A DNA stretch of 64,000 nt, from NCBI GenBank assembly GCA_004026145.2, contig CP034975.1:20118191-20182190 (forward strand), in the 5' to 3' direction. Source of the stretch: Takifugu bimaculatus. Its lineage: Eukaryota > Chordata > Actinopteri > Tetraodontiformes > Tetraodontidae. The notes under the pieces were generated by a model. It was not told the DNA's origin, searched no databases, and saw only the letters and a program-made list of their open reading frames with translations. This document shows, piece after piece, positions 12,201-21,980 of this stretch. Each line of letters starts with the position of its first letter. The stretch's first letter is position 1. The position numbers were made by a program, and so were the translations under genes.

Positions 12201-15200
12201 AAATGTGTACCACCAATAAGAAAGATCTGAGTGACAACAGTAGTGTTCCTACAGCACCTGAGGGCTTCGGACTTTGGTGACCACCTTCCAGGCTTCGTTC
12301 AGGATTGTGAGCCGCTCAGACTCAGGGGGGTCGGCACAGGCGAGACTGCGTCCCAGAGACCCAAACAGAAGGTGCTGGACATGGGACAACAACAGTGCAT
12401 TTTATTTTCAAGCTTTAAGGTTGCTGGAAAGCCAACCTATGAGTCCTTCTGCTAGTTTGTGACCTCTGACCTTGGGGAAGCCAGCCTCGTCACAGTCTTT
12501 GATCATAGCAATGAAATCGGTGGCACGGGCCGCAACAAACTCAGGTCTGAATGCCCTCATGACTGAATTCAGCAGCAAAGCACTGTGGGAACCATGCACA
12601 CACTGGGAGTAAGGAGGGTCACGTACGCGTAATGTGTCACAGAGCACAAATCCTGTACTCAAATCCCTTCTGGGATTTCAAAAAACACTCACTTGTTGCC
12701 CAGTGTCTTACACCTCTCCATCATCTCTGTCAACAATGACTGAAATAAAAACCAAAAAATACACTTTTGACTTTTGCACATAAACTGGCAAATTTCACAT
12801 CTTTTAACATGAGAAATGTAGTTAAAACTGGGGAAACATTCACCTCTGGGGCTCTGTAAGCAATGCACTGCAAGATCCAGTTGATGGCAGGTGAATAAAG
12901 TGTCAGGTACTCTGGCACCTCCACCCTCTGCAGAACCAGCTGGTTCTGCACGTTTTCGCCGCTAATCTGCCGGAAGGTGCCTAGCAAATCGAAGAAGTTG
13001 CGGTTGAGGTTGTCTTTCAGCTGTGGGGCCACTTCCATGCCCACCTGGTCAGAACAACAGCTGTTACTTCCATGAACAACGCCACACTTAAATTGGATCC
13101 AGTTGATGAAAACTCTATTTACAATTCCAAGGACAGCATGAAATAAACCGGGGGGCCCGAAAGGTAACAATAGAGGATGAGAGAGGAGAAGAGGAAGGAA
13201 AAGCGTCTTTACCCTGCAGAGGTAGGCTCGTGCGTACGCTGCAACTAGAGGGTCACCGATCCCCCTGATCATGGCTGTCAGGCGAGGAAGAATCTCCTGA
13301 ATACCACTGCACAGGAGGGGGACATGGAAACTCAATCACACATATGCCCCTGCTCGTGACTGCCTACTATTTGTCAACATATCTTCATTGTGAGTTAGGA
13401 TTTTCTTTGTTCTACAATGCTAAAAATATGATTCTGATTTGTAAAATAAAAGGCTTACGTTTTGCTCAGGAAGCGGTTACACTTAAGGATGGCTGCCTCA
13501 ACGTATCTGTTCATGCATGTCAAAGGGTAAAACATATGTCTGAAATCTTCTCCACGCAAATAAAGGTAATGGATGAAAGAGATGAGGAACGTTGCCATGT
13601 CATGAAACAAGGATACAATCTGGGCAGAAGCTCTCTGATGGAGGCAATTTTGAAGAACCAGTTGAGACACGTCTCTTTGGCCGTGTCATTTACATCGTCC
13701 ACTGTGAAGCCGTCTGAGGATGTATTAGAAAAAACATAATGGAACTGAAATGCTCCTAAATAATTTATTAATTAAAAAACTATATATGGGGAAACATTCA
13801 TTCTGCACTTCCAGAGATATTACATAATATCTTGTTTGATTTTGTAAAATTAATATCAAAAGTAATGGTTGCACCAATGAATGAAAATCACAACCACCCA
13901 TTTTTACCTGGTAGGGGTCTTGGGTCAGAACACATGGTCCAGATTCTCTCATACACTAGGCGGCCTAAAAATATGTGAGACTGAAATCAGGAAAAACAAA
14001 ACGCTCGCATTATCACTAAAAGTCCAACAAGGCACAACTACTCACCGAATGTGTCGAGGATATCAGTGATGAGAACAAATTTGCTAGGGTAGAACTGGAT
14101 CACAGAGGTGTCAGACAGGAGCTTAGCACACTGGAACACACATCACGGATCAACAGTGAAGACAAGTTCTAATGTTGGAGAGGTGTAAGCATAGGGGACT
14201 GCTGTGGTGCTACCTGGATGACAATTTTCAGGGCTTTGACCTTCTGGTCAGCTGCCCAGGCCTCTTTCAGGGACTGGTTCAACTCCTCAATGCGGTTGGC
14301 ATAATCCTGCTGAGAGAGGTTAAGCAACTCTCTCTGGGAACCCTGCATATCAATTAAAATGGTTAGTCAAGCAAATAATATTAAAGGAAACATTTATAAA
14401 ATTTACCATAAGTTAAGGAGGACCTAAAGGAATTAACACAGAAGTACTTGTTTAAATATTAAATACACTTACCTCCTCTAGATCATCAAGTTCCTCTAAT
14501 CGGGTACGAACTTTCTCTGAAACTGCTGAGCCTGGACTTGGAGCTTTTCCTTTAGTGACAACAGGAGCCTCTGTTAGCTTTAGATCACAAAAAATGCCCT
14601 GTCTCCACAGTGCTTAAATTCAAGTTTGACATAAACATGTCATACCTTTATCTGACCCCATGAAAAGATTCTATAAAGAAAAAGAGTTTCAAGTCATCTG
14701 GTCAGTAAGAGTAAGAGAACTTCTTATTTTAAGACTTACAATTGAAAGTTTCTCTGTGGTGGTGAACCGAGCGAGGATCTCTCCTCGCTTGGAGGACCAG
14801 GGCTCAAAATCTGGGCCCAATGGGTCCTCCTCCTTGTCCCTCTTTCTTCTTCCCAGGTCCTGGAATATATTGTAATGTACACTAATGTAAAGGACGTTTA
14901 AATCAAAATACCCCTGCAGTTTGCACTCACCCCTGCGGAGGTGCTGTGTTGCATCCTAGGAGCCTCGCTGGCTGATGCTGCTGCAAACATGGACAGAGGG
15001 TCTGTCCCATCAAGCATGGAGCTCAGTGGATCTGTGGGCACAGAGGATGAGGACGAGGAAGAGGAAGTACTTCCTTTGCGGGCCCCACGGCGGGTTTTTG
15101 TATCAGTCACCTAAAGAAAGTTGAAAATAGCTCAGATGCAAACCCATCTTCAGAGTTGCATTATGGGTGAATGCATGAGTATATGGAATAATTATAATGT

Positions 15201-15923
15201 TTATAATGAGAGCTCAAGAACAAGATGAAGACAGAAAGAATACCATGATAGGTTTGAGGGGATGGTACTCTCCAAACTCAACCAAAAATGGCTCAGGCCG
15301 GAATTTCTGAAGCTCTGCTTCATAGTTGCGACCACGGGAACGCCTTGTCAGACAGGACACAGTAGACAGATATTAGGTATTTCTACTGGCAAATAATTAC
15401 CCTTGTTTACAATTACAAAAGGAAAATAACTTGTAACAGTGACAAGTCATTATCGCTCTAATTTGCACTGTTTTAAAAAAAAACAAAAAAAACAAACAGA
15501 CAAACTATTTTTCCAAACATAATCAGCAGTGCAAAACCTAAAAAAAATTACAAGACAATCATTGGCAAGCGATGGAAAACTCATTTTGTCTTAAAGCAAT
15601 AAACCTGACAATGTTACTAAATTATGAAAACATCCACAGAAGGTAAACTCAACCAGTCTGAACCGTTGTTAAAGTGGCCATTTGATTTAAAGCCGCCCAT
15701 AACCAAAACAAACCATGGAAACATCTAAGGCGAACCTGCAAATATGTTGTCATTCTATTTGGCCATGACAATTTACATGGAAGCTCATTATATGCGCATA
15801 TGTATTTCATTCTGATTCCTTAAAGATATTTAGCACGAAAATAGGAACATCCAACTGGCTTTCGTTAATGCATAGACTATTTTATAATGAAGAAAAAGCT
15901 ACTCACCACTGAACGGCAGCCAT
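9296..15923 (-). CDS. vps35l: VPS35L (C16orf62), Retriever/Commander subunit, complete
   Basis: Orthologue of VPS35L, the large alpha-solenoid subunit of Retriever. With VPS26C and VPS29 it forms part of the Commander assembly, which recycles integrins and other receptors from endosomes. About 30 exons. The first holds only MAAVQW (ATG at 15921-15923, donor GTGAGT); the second is 15244-15343 (RSRGRNYEAE, EFGEYHPLKPI). Then come a Ser-rich exon with DPLSSMLDGTDPLSMFAAA (about 14931-15112), NDTAKETCLNWFFKIASIRE (13617-13714), YVEAAILKCNRFLSKT (13459-13506), MIRGIGDPLVAAYARAYLCR, an exon at 12842-13047, NHSRKTAAFVR, LNLYLLSGQVALANQCLSQ (10517-10631), 10267-10406, 9993-10158, 9741-9859, HGDLRNNKL (9493-9642) and the last exon 9296-9394 ending in ALQSRT. 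It is distinguished from VPS35 by these blocks. The intron at 13507-13616 looks U12-type. Confidence 0.96.
13507..13616 (-). other. Candidate U12-type intron in VPS35L
   Basis: This 110-base intron begins GTATCCTTG on the minus strand, one base off the minor-spliceosome donor GTATCCTTT. Near its 3' end it has CCCTTTGAC, close to the U12 branch consensus TTCCTTRAY, with the branch A about 13 bases before the AG. It joins ...RELLPRL to YVEAAIL in frame (TT|A TAC). The other VPS35L donors I read are ordinary U2-type. Confidence 0.72.
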
Positions 15924-15940
15924 TTTTTCTAACCATCACA

Positions 15941-16122
15941 TGACTTCCTGGCAACTTCCTGGTTAGGACATCGCAACAATTTTTTTGGAAAAACATTTTA
16001 ATATCAAATGAAAAACGGATATTATAAATAATAATAATATAAATGGCAAAGTTATTCATAATGTGATAATGTTATAACGTTATAATGTCGCAACAAGAGC
16101 TCAACTACATTACCCAGGATGC
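15941..16122 (-). promoter_or_regulatory. VPS35L promoter with ZNF143/THAP11-type and ETS motifs
   Basis: Just upstream of the VPS35L ATG are two ETS-type CAGGAAGT motifs on the minus strand (15943-15951 and 15954-15962) and a TCATGTGA E-box-like site. Further out, 16104-16122 reads ACTACATTACCCAGGATGC, a close match to the long ZNF143/THAP11 element (ACTACAATTCCCAGAATGC). Such motifs usually sit at housekeeping, often bidirectional, promoters. ZDHHC16 starts on the other strand 1.5 kb away and may have a non-coding first exon here (a possible donor, CCAAG|GTAAAA, is near 16147). Confidence 0.55.
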
Positions 16123-17592
16123 ATATTCAATCTATCTGCTTCCAAGGTAAAAAGAGGTCTGACTTTGGATATAATTTAGAAAACTTTCTTCAGTATAAAT
16201 GGGGTAATTTATTGGGACAATATAAGCAATTCATTTATTGTCAATGTGATATTGTATATTTTTTCAAACTTTCTTTAACTACTTGAAGAGAAAATATTTT
16301 ACCTTTGTTGCTGCTGTTGAAGGAAACCTCTGTACAATAGACAATCTTTGGCCACATCCTCTGGTTTGCAGCAGTTTAAGCTATCAATGTAGCCTTACTA
16401 TGTCTTAGCCGGAGCTGGATTTGTCTGTTTACCTGATCAGGTAACCGTTCTTTTGCCATATTTCATCCTAATTCTTCGAATGTTTTGTTCTCATCTCTAA
16501 TCACACCGGCGCCTTTTTGCATTGCGATGGGAGGTAACAGTGCGCTAACAGGGAGGCAGGAGGCACACTGGGGCTAATAATCAGGTTTTGTCTGACCTCG
16601 ACTAGTTTAAACTGTTTTATCATGACATTTTGTCTTAAAATTCTATTTTTTGATCCTGGCCTAGCTAAAACGATAAAGTTAAAACTGTGTTGCTGTAACA
16701 TTTCCCCCACCATAGGGTCGATGGTAGTTAAATTATATGTGAAATAGTAATGTTCTTGCGTCTGGTCCAGCAGTAGTTCAGGGGTCAAAGGTTTCTACCA
16801 GTGTTTTTATTTGCACTAAAATATTATTTTATGAGTGAGTAATTATGGATTTACATGGCATTGTATTTAAAAAGTACACCCGAAATGTTTATGCTAAATT
16901 ATTTGGGATTTTGTTATTTCAATATCTGGAATAAAAACACCTACCAGTTCTTGCAGATAATGTTAAATTCATTATGAGAATGATTTATCACTATAGGGGT
17001 CTGTAACAATTACAGTAGTGTTATTTGCTGGATGAATATGTTCCTGAATTATTGATGCTGCAGCTGTATCAGTACTTTGACAGATTAAACAGGTATCACA
17101 TATTTTCATTACACCTTTAGGCTTATATTAACATCTTTGTGTTCAAAACGGTAACAGTTACTGCTTCCTGACAGGTTTTTAAAATTTCATAATCGAATGT
17201 TTAATGCTCTTTTACAAGCAGAATAGCCGTAAATTTACTATTAGGACAGTAATATACTTGCATGTCCTCGAACAACATCAGGACCATAAAAGATTCCATG
17301 ATTCTGGCATAAATCTGGTTTTGTCATAAATTATTAACAGCAGTAGAGCTGCGGCAGTGGAGCGCTTCTGATCGCCATGGTTCCTGTTCATCCTGCCATC
17401 TACCATAGAAGATATTGAACATTAGCCTCTTCTGTGAAAATGTGTGCGAGCTGTTGGATCTCGGCTCACTTTTTGCTCCGAGGTTCTGCGCACAGACGGT
17501 TGAGATGACGACGGAAACCTTAATCGGGCTCCAGAACCTGCCGTTCTGTGCTTTGTGTGTTTGAAACTGCTGTTGTGTGTCTGTGTGTGTAC
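16123..17592. other. VPS35L-ZDHHC16 spacer / ZDHHC16 5' region
   Basis: AT-rich DNA without a recognisable coding exon. It probably holds the 5' UTR and, if transcription begins near 16.1 kb, a first intron of ZDHHC16. The stretch 17340-17592 is GC-richer and leads into the first coding exon. No repeats beyond short TA-rich tracts. Confidence 0.4.
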
Positions 17593-20500
17593 ATGGACTC
17601 CAGGACAGGTGGGGGCGGCGGTGGCATGCGTATGGGCAGCAGCTGGCGGTGGCAGCTCACTCGGGCCATTCGGCTCGCCCTACGCTGGTGCTGGGTGTGC
17701 TGCCCACGGAGAGCCAGCAAAGGAGGAGGCTTTGTGAAATGGTGGATTTACTGCAAACTGCTGCTCAAGTCGCTCTACTTCAACAGCCAGAACAACTCTG
17801 ACACCCTGCTGGACTGCGTGTTTGAACCAGTCTACTGGATAGTGGACAACGTGACCTGCTGGTTTGGAGTGGTGAGTTGCAGGTGTTTCACTTCCCTCTC
17901 ATCTCGCTCGCTCTCCTCCTCCTCACACACTTGTCATCCTCCTGTAGGTGTTTGTCTCCCTGGTCATACTGCTCACCACCTCAGTTGTGCTTATCGTCTA
18001 CCTGTTCGTCTTACCTGCGATCCTCAGTAATTATTCTTGGCATTGGGTCATCTGGCACCTAGTCTGCGGCCACTGGCTCCTCACCATGGTGGTCTTCCAT
18101 TATTATAAGGCCACTACCACCTCCCCAGGACACCCACCCAAGGTAGGAAATAAGGCTTCAACTCCAGTGTCCCTGTTTTATCCATCAGTTAGATGTGAAG
18201 ACATTAAACTATACCAGTTAAATTTAGAACTATAAATAATGTAACTTTTTAAAAATTGTGATTATTCTCAATAGTCTCTCGTCTTGACCACTTTAGCCCT
18301 TTCGGAGTCACGGGGAGGGTGCACATATGGGCGAAGGCAGGGTCCACCCCTGGATGAGTCGCCGGTTCATTGCAGGGCCATATGTTAGCTTTTGTGGGTT
18401 TGGTACCTTGCTCAGGAGTACCTCGGCAGTGAAGTTGTTCTACCACCAGAACATCTTTCAAGTTTTGTCCGCACTGGGGCTCAAACCGAGAACCCTCCGC
18501 GTCTCAGCCCAGTCCTCATCTGACTGAGCTACCACCACCCTGGTCTCAGTAGTCCATTGTATATTCTACAAAAGTGAAAAGAAAATTCTAAATTCTGCTT
18601 ATAATATATATTATGATATGAATAGCTTAATTATTATTTTTAATGAATCTATTAACATATCTTAATGTCATTGAATTATATTTTGACATGTTTGAATCTA
18701 AAAATATGAATTTTCTTTTGTGGCTTAAATATTGCTGCTTTCTGTACTCTGCAACAATGTCCTTTTTGTTCATTTTAGGCTAAAGTTGTTATTCCCTCGG
18801 TGTCTTTCTGCAAGAAATGCATCATTCCAAAGCCAGCCAGGACGCATCACTGTAGCATCTGCAACACGTAAGGCAGGAAAAGCAACACCATGACATTGTT
18901 GTTGTTTTCAACAATCATAAATGAACCTCTCTCCTACATTATAGGTGCGTGTTGAAGATGGACCACCACTGTCGTATCCTTTAACAAAACCTCTCTTCAG
19001 ATAAATGTGAGGGTCTTTACATTCTCCATTTTTTGATCTGATTTGGACTCAACATGTTCCTAGCCTGGTTGAACAACTGCGTGGGACATTTCAACCATCG
19101 CTACTTTTTTTCTTTCTGCCTCTACATGACCCTAGGCTGCATTTACTGCAGCATCAGCAGCAAGGACTTGTTTCTGGACGCCTACGGCACCATCGAGGTG
19201 AGAAAGGACAATTGCAGAAGACCACCGTGTGAAACAGGAGATCTGAAATAGATATTTGCGTCACACTTTCCTGATCCAGGATTTTAAAGCAGCAGCTGCT
19301 TAACAAACTTCTGTTCATATACCAACAAATTATACATTGGGGAACATGATCCAGCATCTTCAACATAATGAGCAATGCAAGCTTGCAGATCTTTGCCAAG
19401 TCTAAACAGTCCAGCATCACACCTCTTTAGAGGCGCTGAAGCCTTGAAGTTATCAGACCATGACTGGTCAAAAGCTGCCTTAAATCTGAAGCAGCATATT
19501 GTTGATTTTTGTATTCATGACTTCAGAATGGTGAGCTTTGAGGAAGCCAACCGCTCGACCGCTCTGCCGTCTTAGTAGGCTAACTGCTAATTACTCATGC
19601 TGTTGCCGATCTGCCACTTTATATGATGTCTCGTGGTCTTTATGTTGGCTTTTCTGCCACTTTCAGGAGTGGGGTTGTAGCAAAGCTATGGCTTCATTAT
19701 TACTGCTGGGACATGAGGCCAAGGAAGAGCGGACAGCCACAGTAACCATTAGGGTTCTTTGGTTAGAATGTGATCTGTGTTGGGTTAAAATCCTGCTCCA
19801 TCTACACGTAAACTCATCAAGGGCGATAACAAACACTAAAATATCCGCATCTTCCCGTCTCTACCAGAGTCAGACCCCCTCCCCCTAGCGATACCTTCAG
19901 TGTGACCACCGCTCACAAGTGTGTCATCTTCCTCTGGGTGCTGACCAGGTACGCATGTTTCCCACCTGATTTAATTTTCTTGATCAATTTGTCCCTTTTT
20001 GGGTCACGGGGAGGGTGCGTGGATGAGTCGCTAGCTCATTGCAGGACCCTATCTGAGCATTTCTGGGTTCAGTACCTTGCCCAAGGACACCTAGGACATG
20101 TGCTCTGAAGGTTTTCTGGTTGAATAAGTAAAGATGACCGTTTGTTTCCCCCACAGCTCGGTAGCAGTGGCGCTTGGAGGACTCACCCTGTGGCACTTCA
20201 TACTCATCAGCAGGGGGGAGACCAGCGTGGAGCGACATATCAATCCGCAAAGAGAGCAAAAGACTGTGGGAGATCGGAAAGGTAGACACAGCGCTCTTTG
20301 TGCATCTGCAAAGGCTTTTTAAAAAAACTGTTCACTGTTCTCAGGTTTTTAGGAATCCATATCATCACGGTAAAATAAACAACTGGAAGCTGTTGTTCGG
20401 TGTGGAAAAAAGGAGGTGAGTTCAGGTCCCATCGTCTTTAAAATGAGCACATTATTGCCAGAGTTCACATCCCAGTTTAGTGTCTTAGTGCTAATGACGC

Positions 20501-20706
20501 ACAGCTTTCTTTCTTGCTAATGCAAAACCAATTTGATGCTGCCAGACCTTATATTTCAAAAAGGTTGGTGCAAGTCTTAAAGCCTGTCCCTCTGCCCCCC
20601 CAGTCACTGGTTCACGCGGGTTCTGTTGCCATCTGGACATCCCCCAAGTGAAGATGGTATCGTGTGGGACTATGTGTTTCACAGAAGAGACCCTATGGCC
20701 GTCTAA
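17593..20706 (+). CDS. zdhhc16: ZDHHC16 palmitoyltransferase, with apparent frameshift
   Basis: Orthologue of ZDHHC16 (Abl-philin 2), an ER/Golgi membrane enzyme that transfers palmitate to cysteines. Exons read: 17593-17871, 17948-18142, 18779-18867, 18945-18973, 19064-19197, 19868-19948, 20157-20281, 20345-20415, 20604-20706. The first exons give FEPVYWIVDNV, then two hydrophobic segments. The Cys-rich domain follows (CKKCIIPKPARTHHCSICN, VLKMDHHC, PWLNNCVGHFNHRYFFSF), so the DHHC catalytic site is intact. Later come SVAVALGGLTLWHFILISRG, VFRNPYHHGKINNWK, HWFTRVLLPSGHPPS and a stop at 20704-20706. Two problems: a short exon expected between 19197 and 19868 (KMKQLDKN... in human) was not found, and at 20241-20249 the frame must shift by one base to give the expected RKESKRLWEIGK and the right phase for the next exon. 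Either an assembly error or a damaged allele. Intron 18974-19063 looks U12-type. Confidence 0.93.
18290..18545 (+). repeat. SINE-like dispersed repeat in ZDHHC16 intron 2
   Basis: Contains GGAGTCACGGGGAGGGTG, GGGCGAAGGCAGGGTCCACC, GGATGAGTCGCCGGTTCATT and GCAGGGCC, a phrase order typical of an abundant fish repeat. It ends with a stretch resembling 'ctcaaaccgagaaccc...ctgactgagctaccacc'. A shorter relative lies at 19993-20130. Confidence 0.68.
18974..19063 (+). other. Candidate U12-type intron splitting the DHHC motif
   Basis: A 90-base intron whose donor is GTATCCTTT, a perfect match to the minor-spliceosome 5' consensus. Near the 3' end is GGACTCAAC, with a TCAAC core like U12 branch sites, about 11 bases before the terminal AG (TTCCTAG). 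It splits the codon for Pro between DHHC and PWLNNC (TGT C|CC TGG), so splicing here is required for the catalytic domain. Exon 4 before it is only 29 bases. Confidence 0.8.
19993..20130 (+). repeat. Second, shorter copy of the same SINE-like repeat
   Basis: Starts TTTTTGGGTCACGGGGAGGG and continues TGGATGAGTCGCTAGCTCAT, GCAGGACC and AGTACCTTGCCCAAGGACAC. It matches the repeat at 18290-18545 in order and orientation but lacks its middle (the GGGCGAAGG part). It lies in the intron before exon 20157-20281. Confidence 0.62.
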
Positions 20707-21980
20707 TCTTTACATGGGTCCACTGTGACAGGAACCTGCCACCAGGTCTGGCCGCAGTCGTCATCACCTGCTAAACACAAGGGTGGCAGCTCTGCTAGAA
20801 CCAAGTTTTATTACATTACATACCCATTCGATTTTCAATCCCAGGAGACTGGGACCGTGGTCAGTTTGGGTCAAAGCCCCTGCACTCCTCAGTACTTAAC
20901 ATATCCTTTGACAAAGATGTAAGAAGCCCAGTGCCTTCTTTGGCTGTTGAGCCTTTAAATAAGAGAGTTGTCGACTGTAAATTTAATTCCCACGCCATCA
21001 CGAGGACGCTGTGAAGTGCATAGACGTTGCCATGGAAACTTGTCCAGCTGCAGCATCATTTCTAGTCGCTGGGAGCTGTGCTGTTTGGTTTTTTTAAAAA
21101 AAAGAATGAAATACATGTTTGATAATGTAAAATATTCGAATTATCCTGTGATATTTGATATCAAAATGACAGCAAATGTTTTGAATAACTACAATGTTTT
21201 AATGACATGTTAATTTATTCATTAAATATTGTCCTTGGTATACATTGAGATATCAGCCAATCCAGATGACTGAAGTGACAGCATCAATATGTGTTGAAAT
21301 GTCGAATATACAAAATGGTGGCACACTCTAGTCCTAGTTCAGTGTTCATCTGACACAGATGTCATTATGTAAAATGAGCTTTAAATTTTGATCGTCATTG
21401 CACATGCGATATACGCAGATTAATCTTGCCCCAAAGACCAAAAGCCAGTAGGCACATTCACTTTTCTCCCAGTTCAACATCTGGAACAGCAGGATGCACA
21501 TGTGCTGCTTGGTGACAGAACCATCCCAGTGAGGAGGCATATGATGGAGACACAAAACACAGAAGAGCTCATCTGTTCACATTCTGTGTTCATCAGCAGA
21601 TATAAAAGTGAGAACTTTGGCTAATGCAAATGTGATGCTGATAAACAAGAACAATCTTAAATTTGTTAACTGAGAGAAAAAATAGGTTCATACAATAACA
21701 CTGACAATTTCCTGTTATTTAAACTGAGCAGTAGACGAATTCCATCCTCTCACCTCTGTATTTAATGTAAAGTTGCATTTAGTCTCATTTGTACAGAGAT
21801 TAGAAACAGGTCATTTTCATTCATTTAACCTCCATAATGTTCCATGGTTGATCCATACACACTTGTGCATTCATGACAATACAGACATTTCAGTGAAGTT
21901 GGGGCTGAGCAGCTCTGATGCCCGGGGCTGGTCCGTTTCACTACCCTACATCTTGTTTTAAAGATTTAGTTGACCTAAAA
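20707..21980. other. Convergent 3' UTRs of ZDHHC16 (+) and MMS19 (-)
   Basis: The spacer between two tail-to-tail genes, 1.27 kb. It is AT-rich, with a TTTATT at about 21214 that could be the MMS19 polyadenylation signal on the minus strand. No coding exon recognised. Confidence 0.5.

Noticed and set aside
9296..15923. VPS35 (retromer) instead of VPS35L
   Set aside because: DPLSSMLDGTDPLSMFAAA, MIRGIGDPLVAAYARAYLCR and HGDLRNNKL are VPS35L-specific blocks.
20241..20249. Calling ZDHHC16 a pseudogene
   Set aside because: The catalytic domain and all other exons are conserved with good splice sites; a single base error is a simpler explanation.
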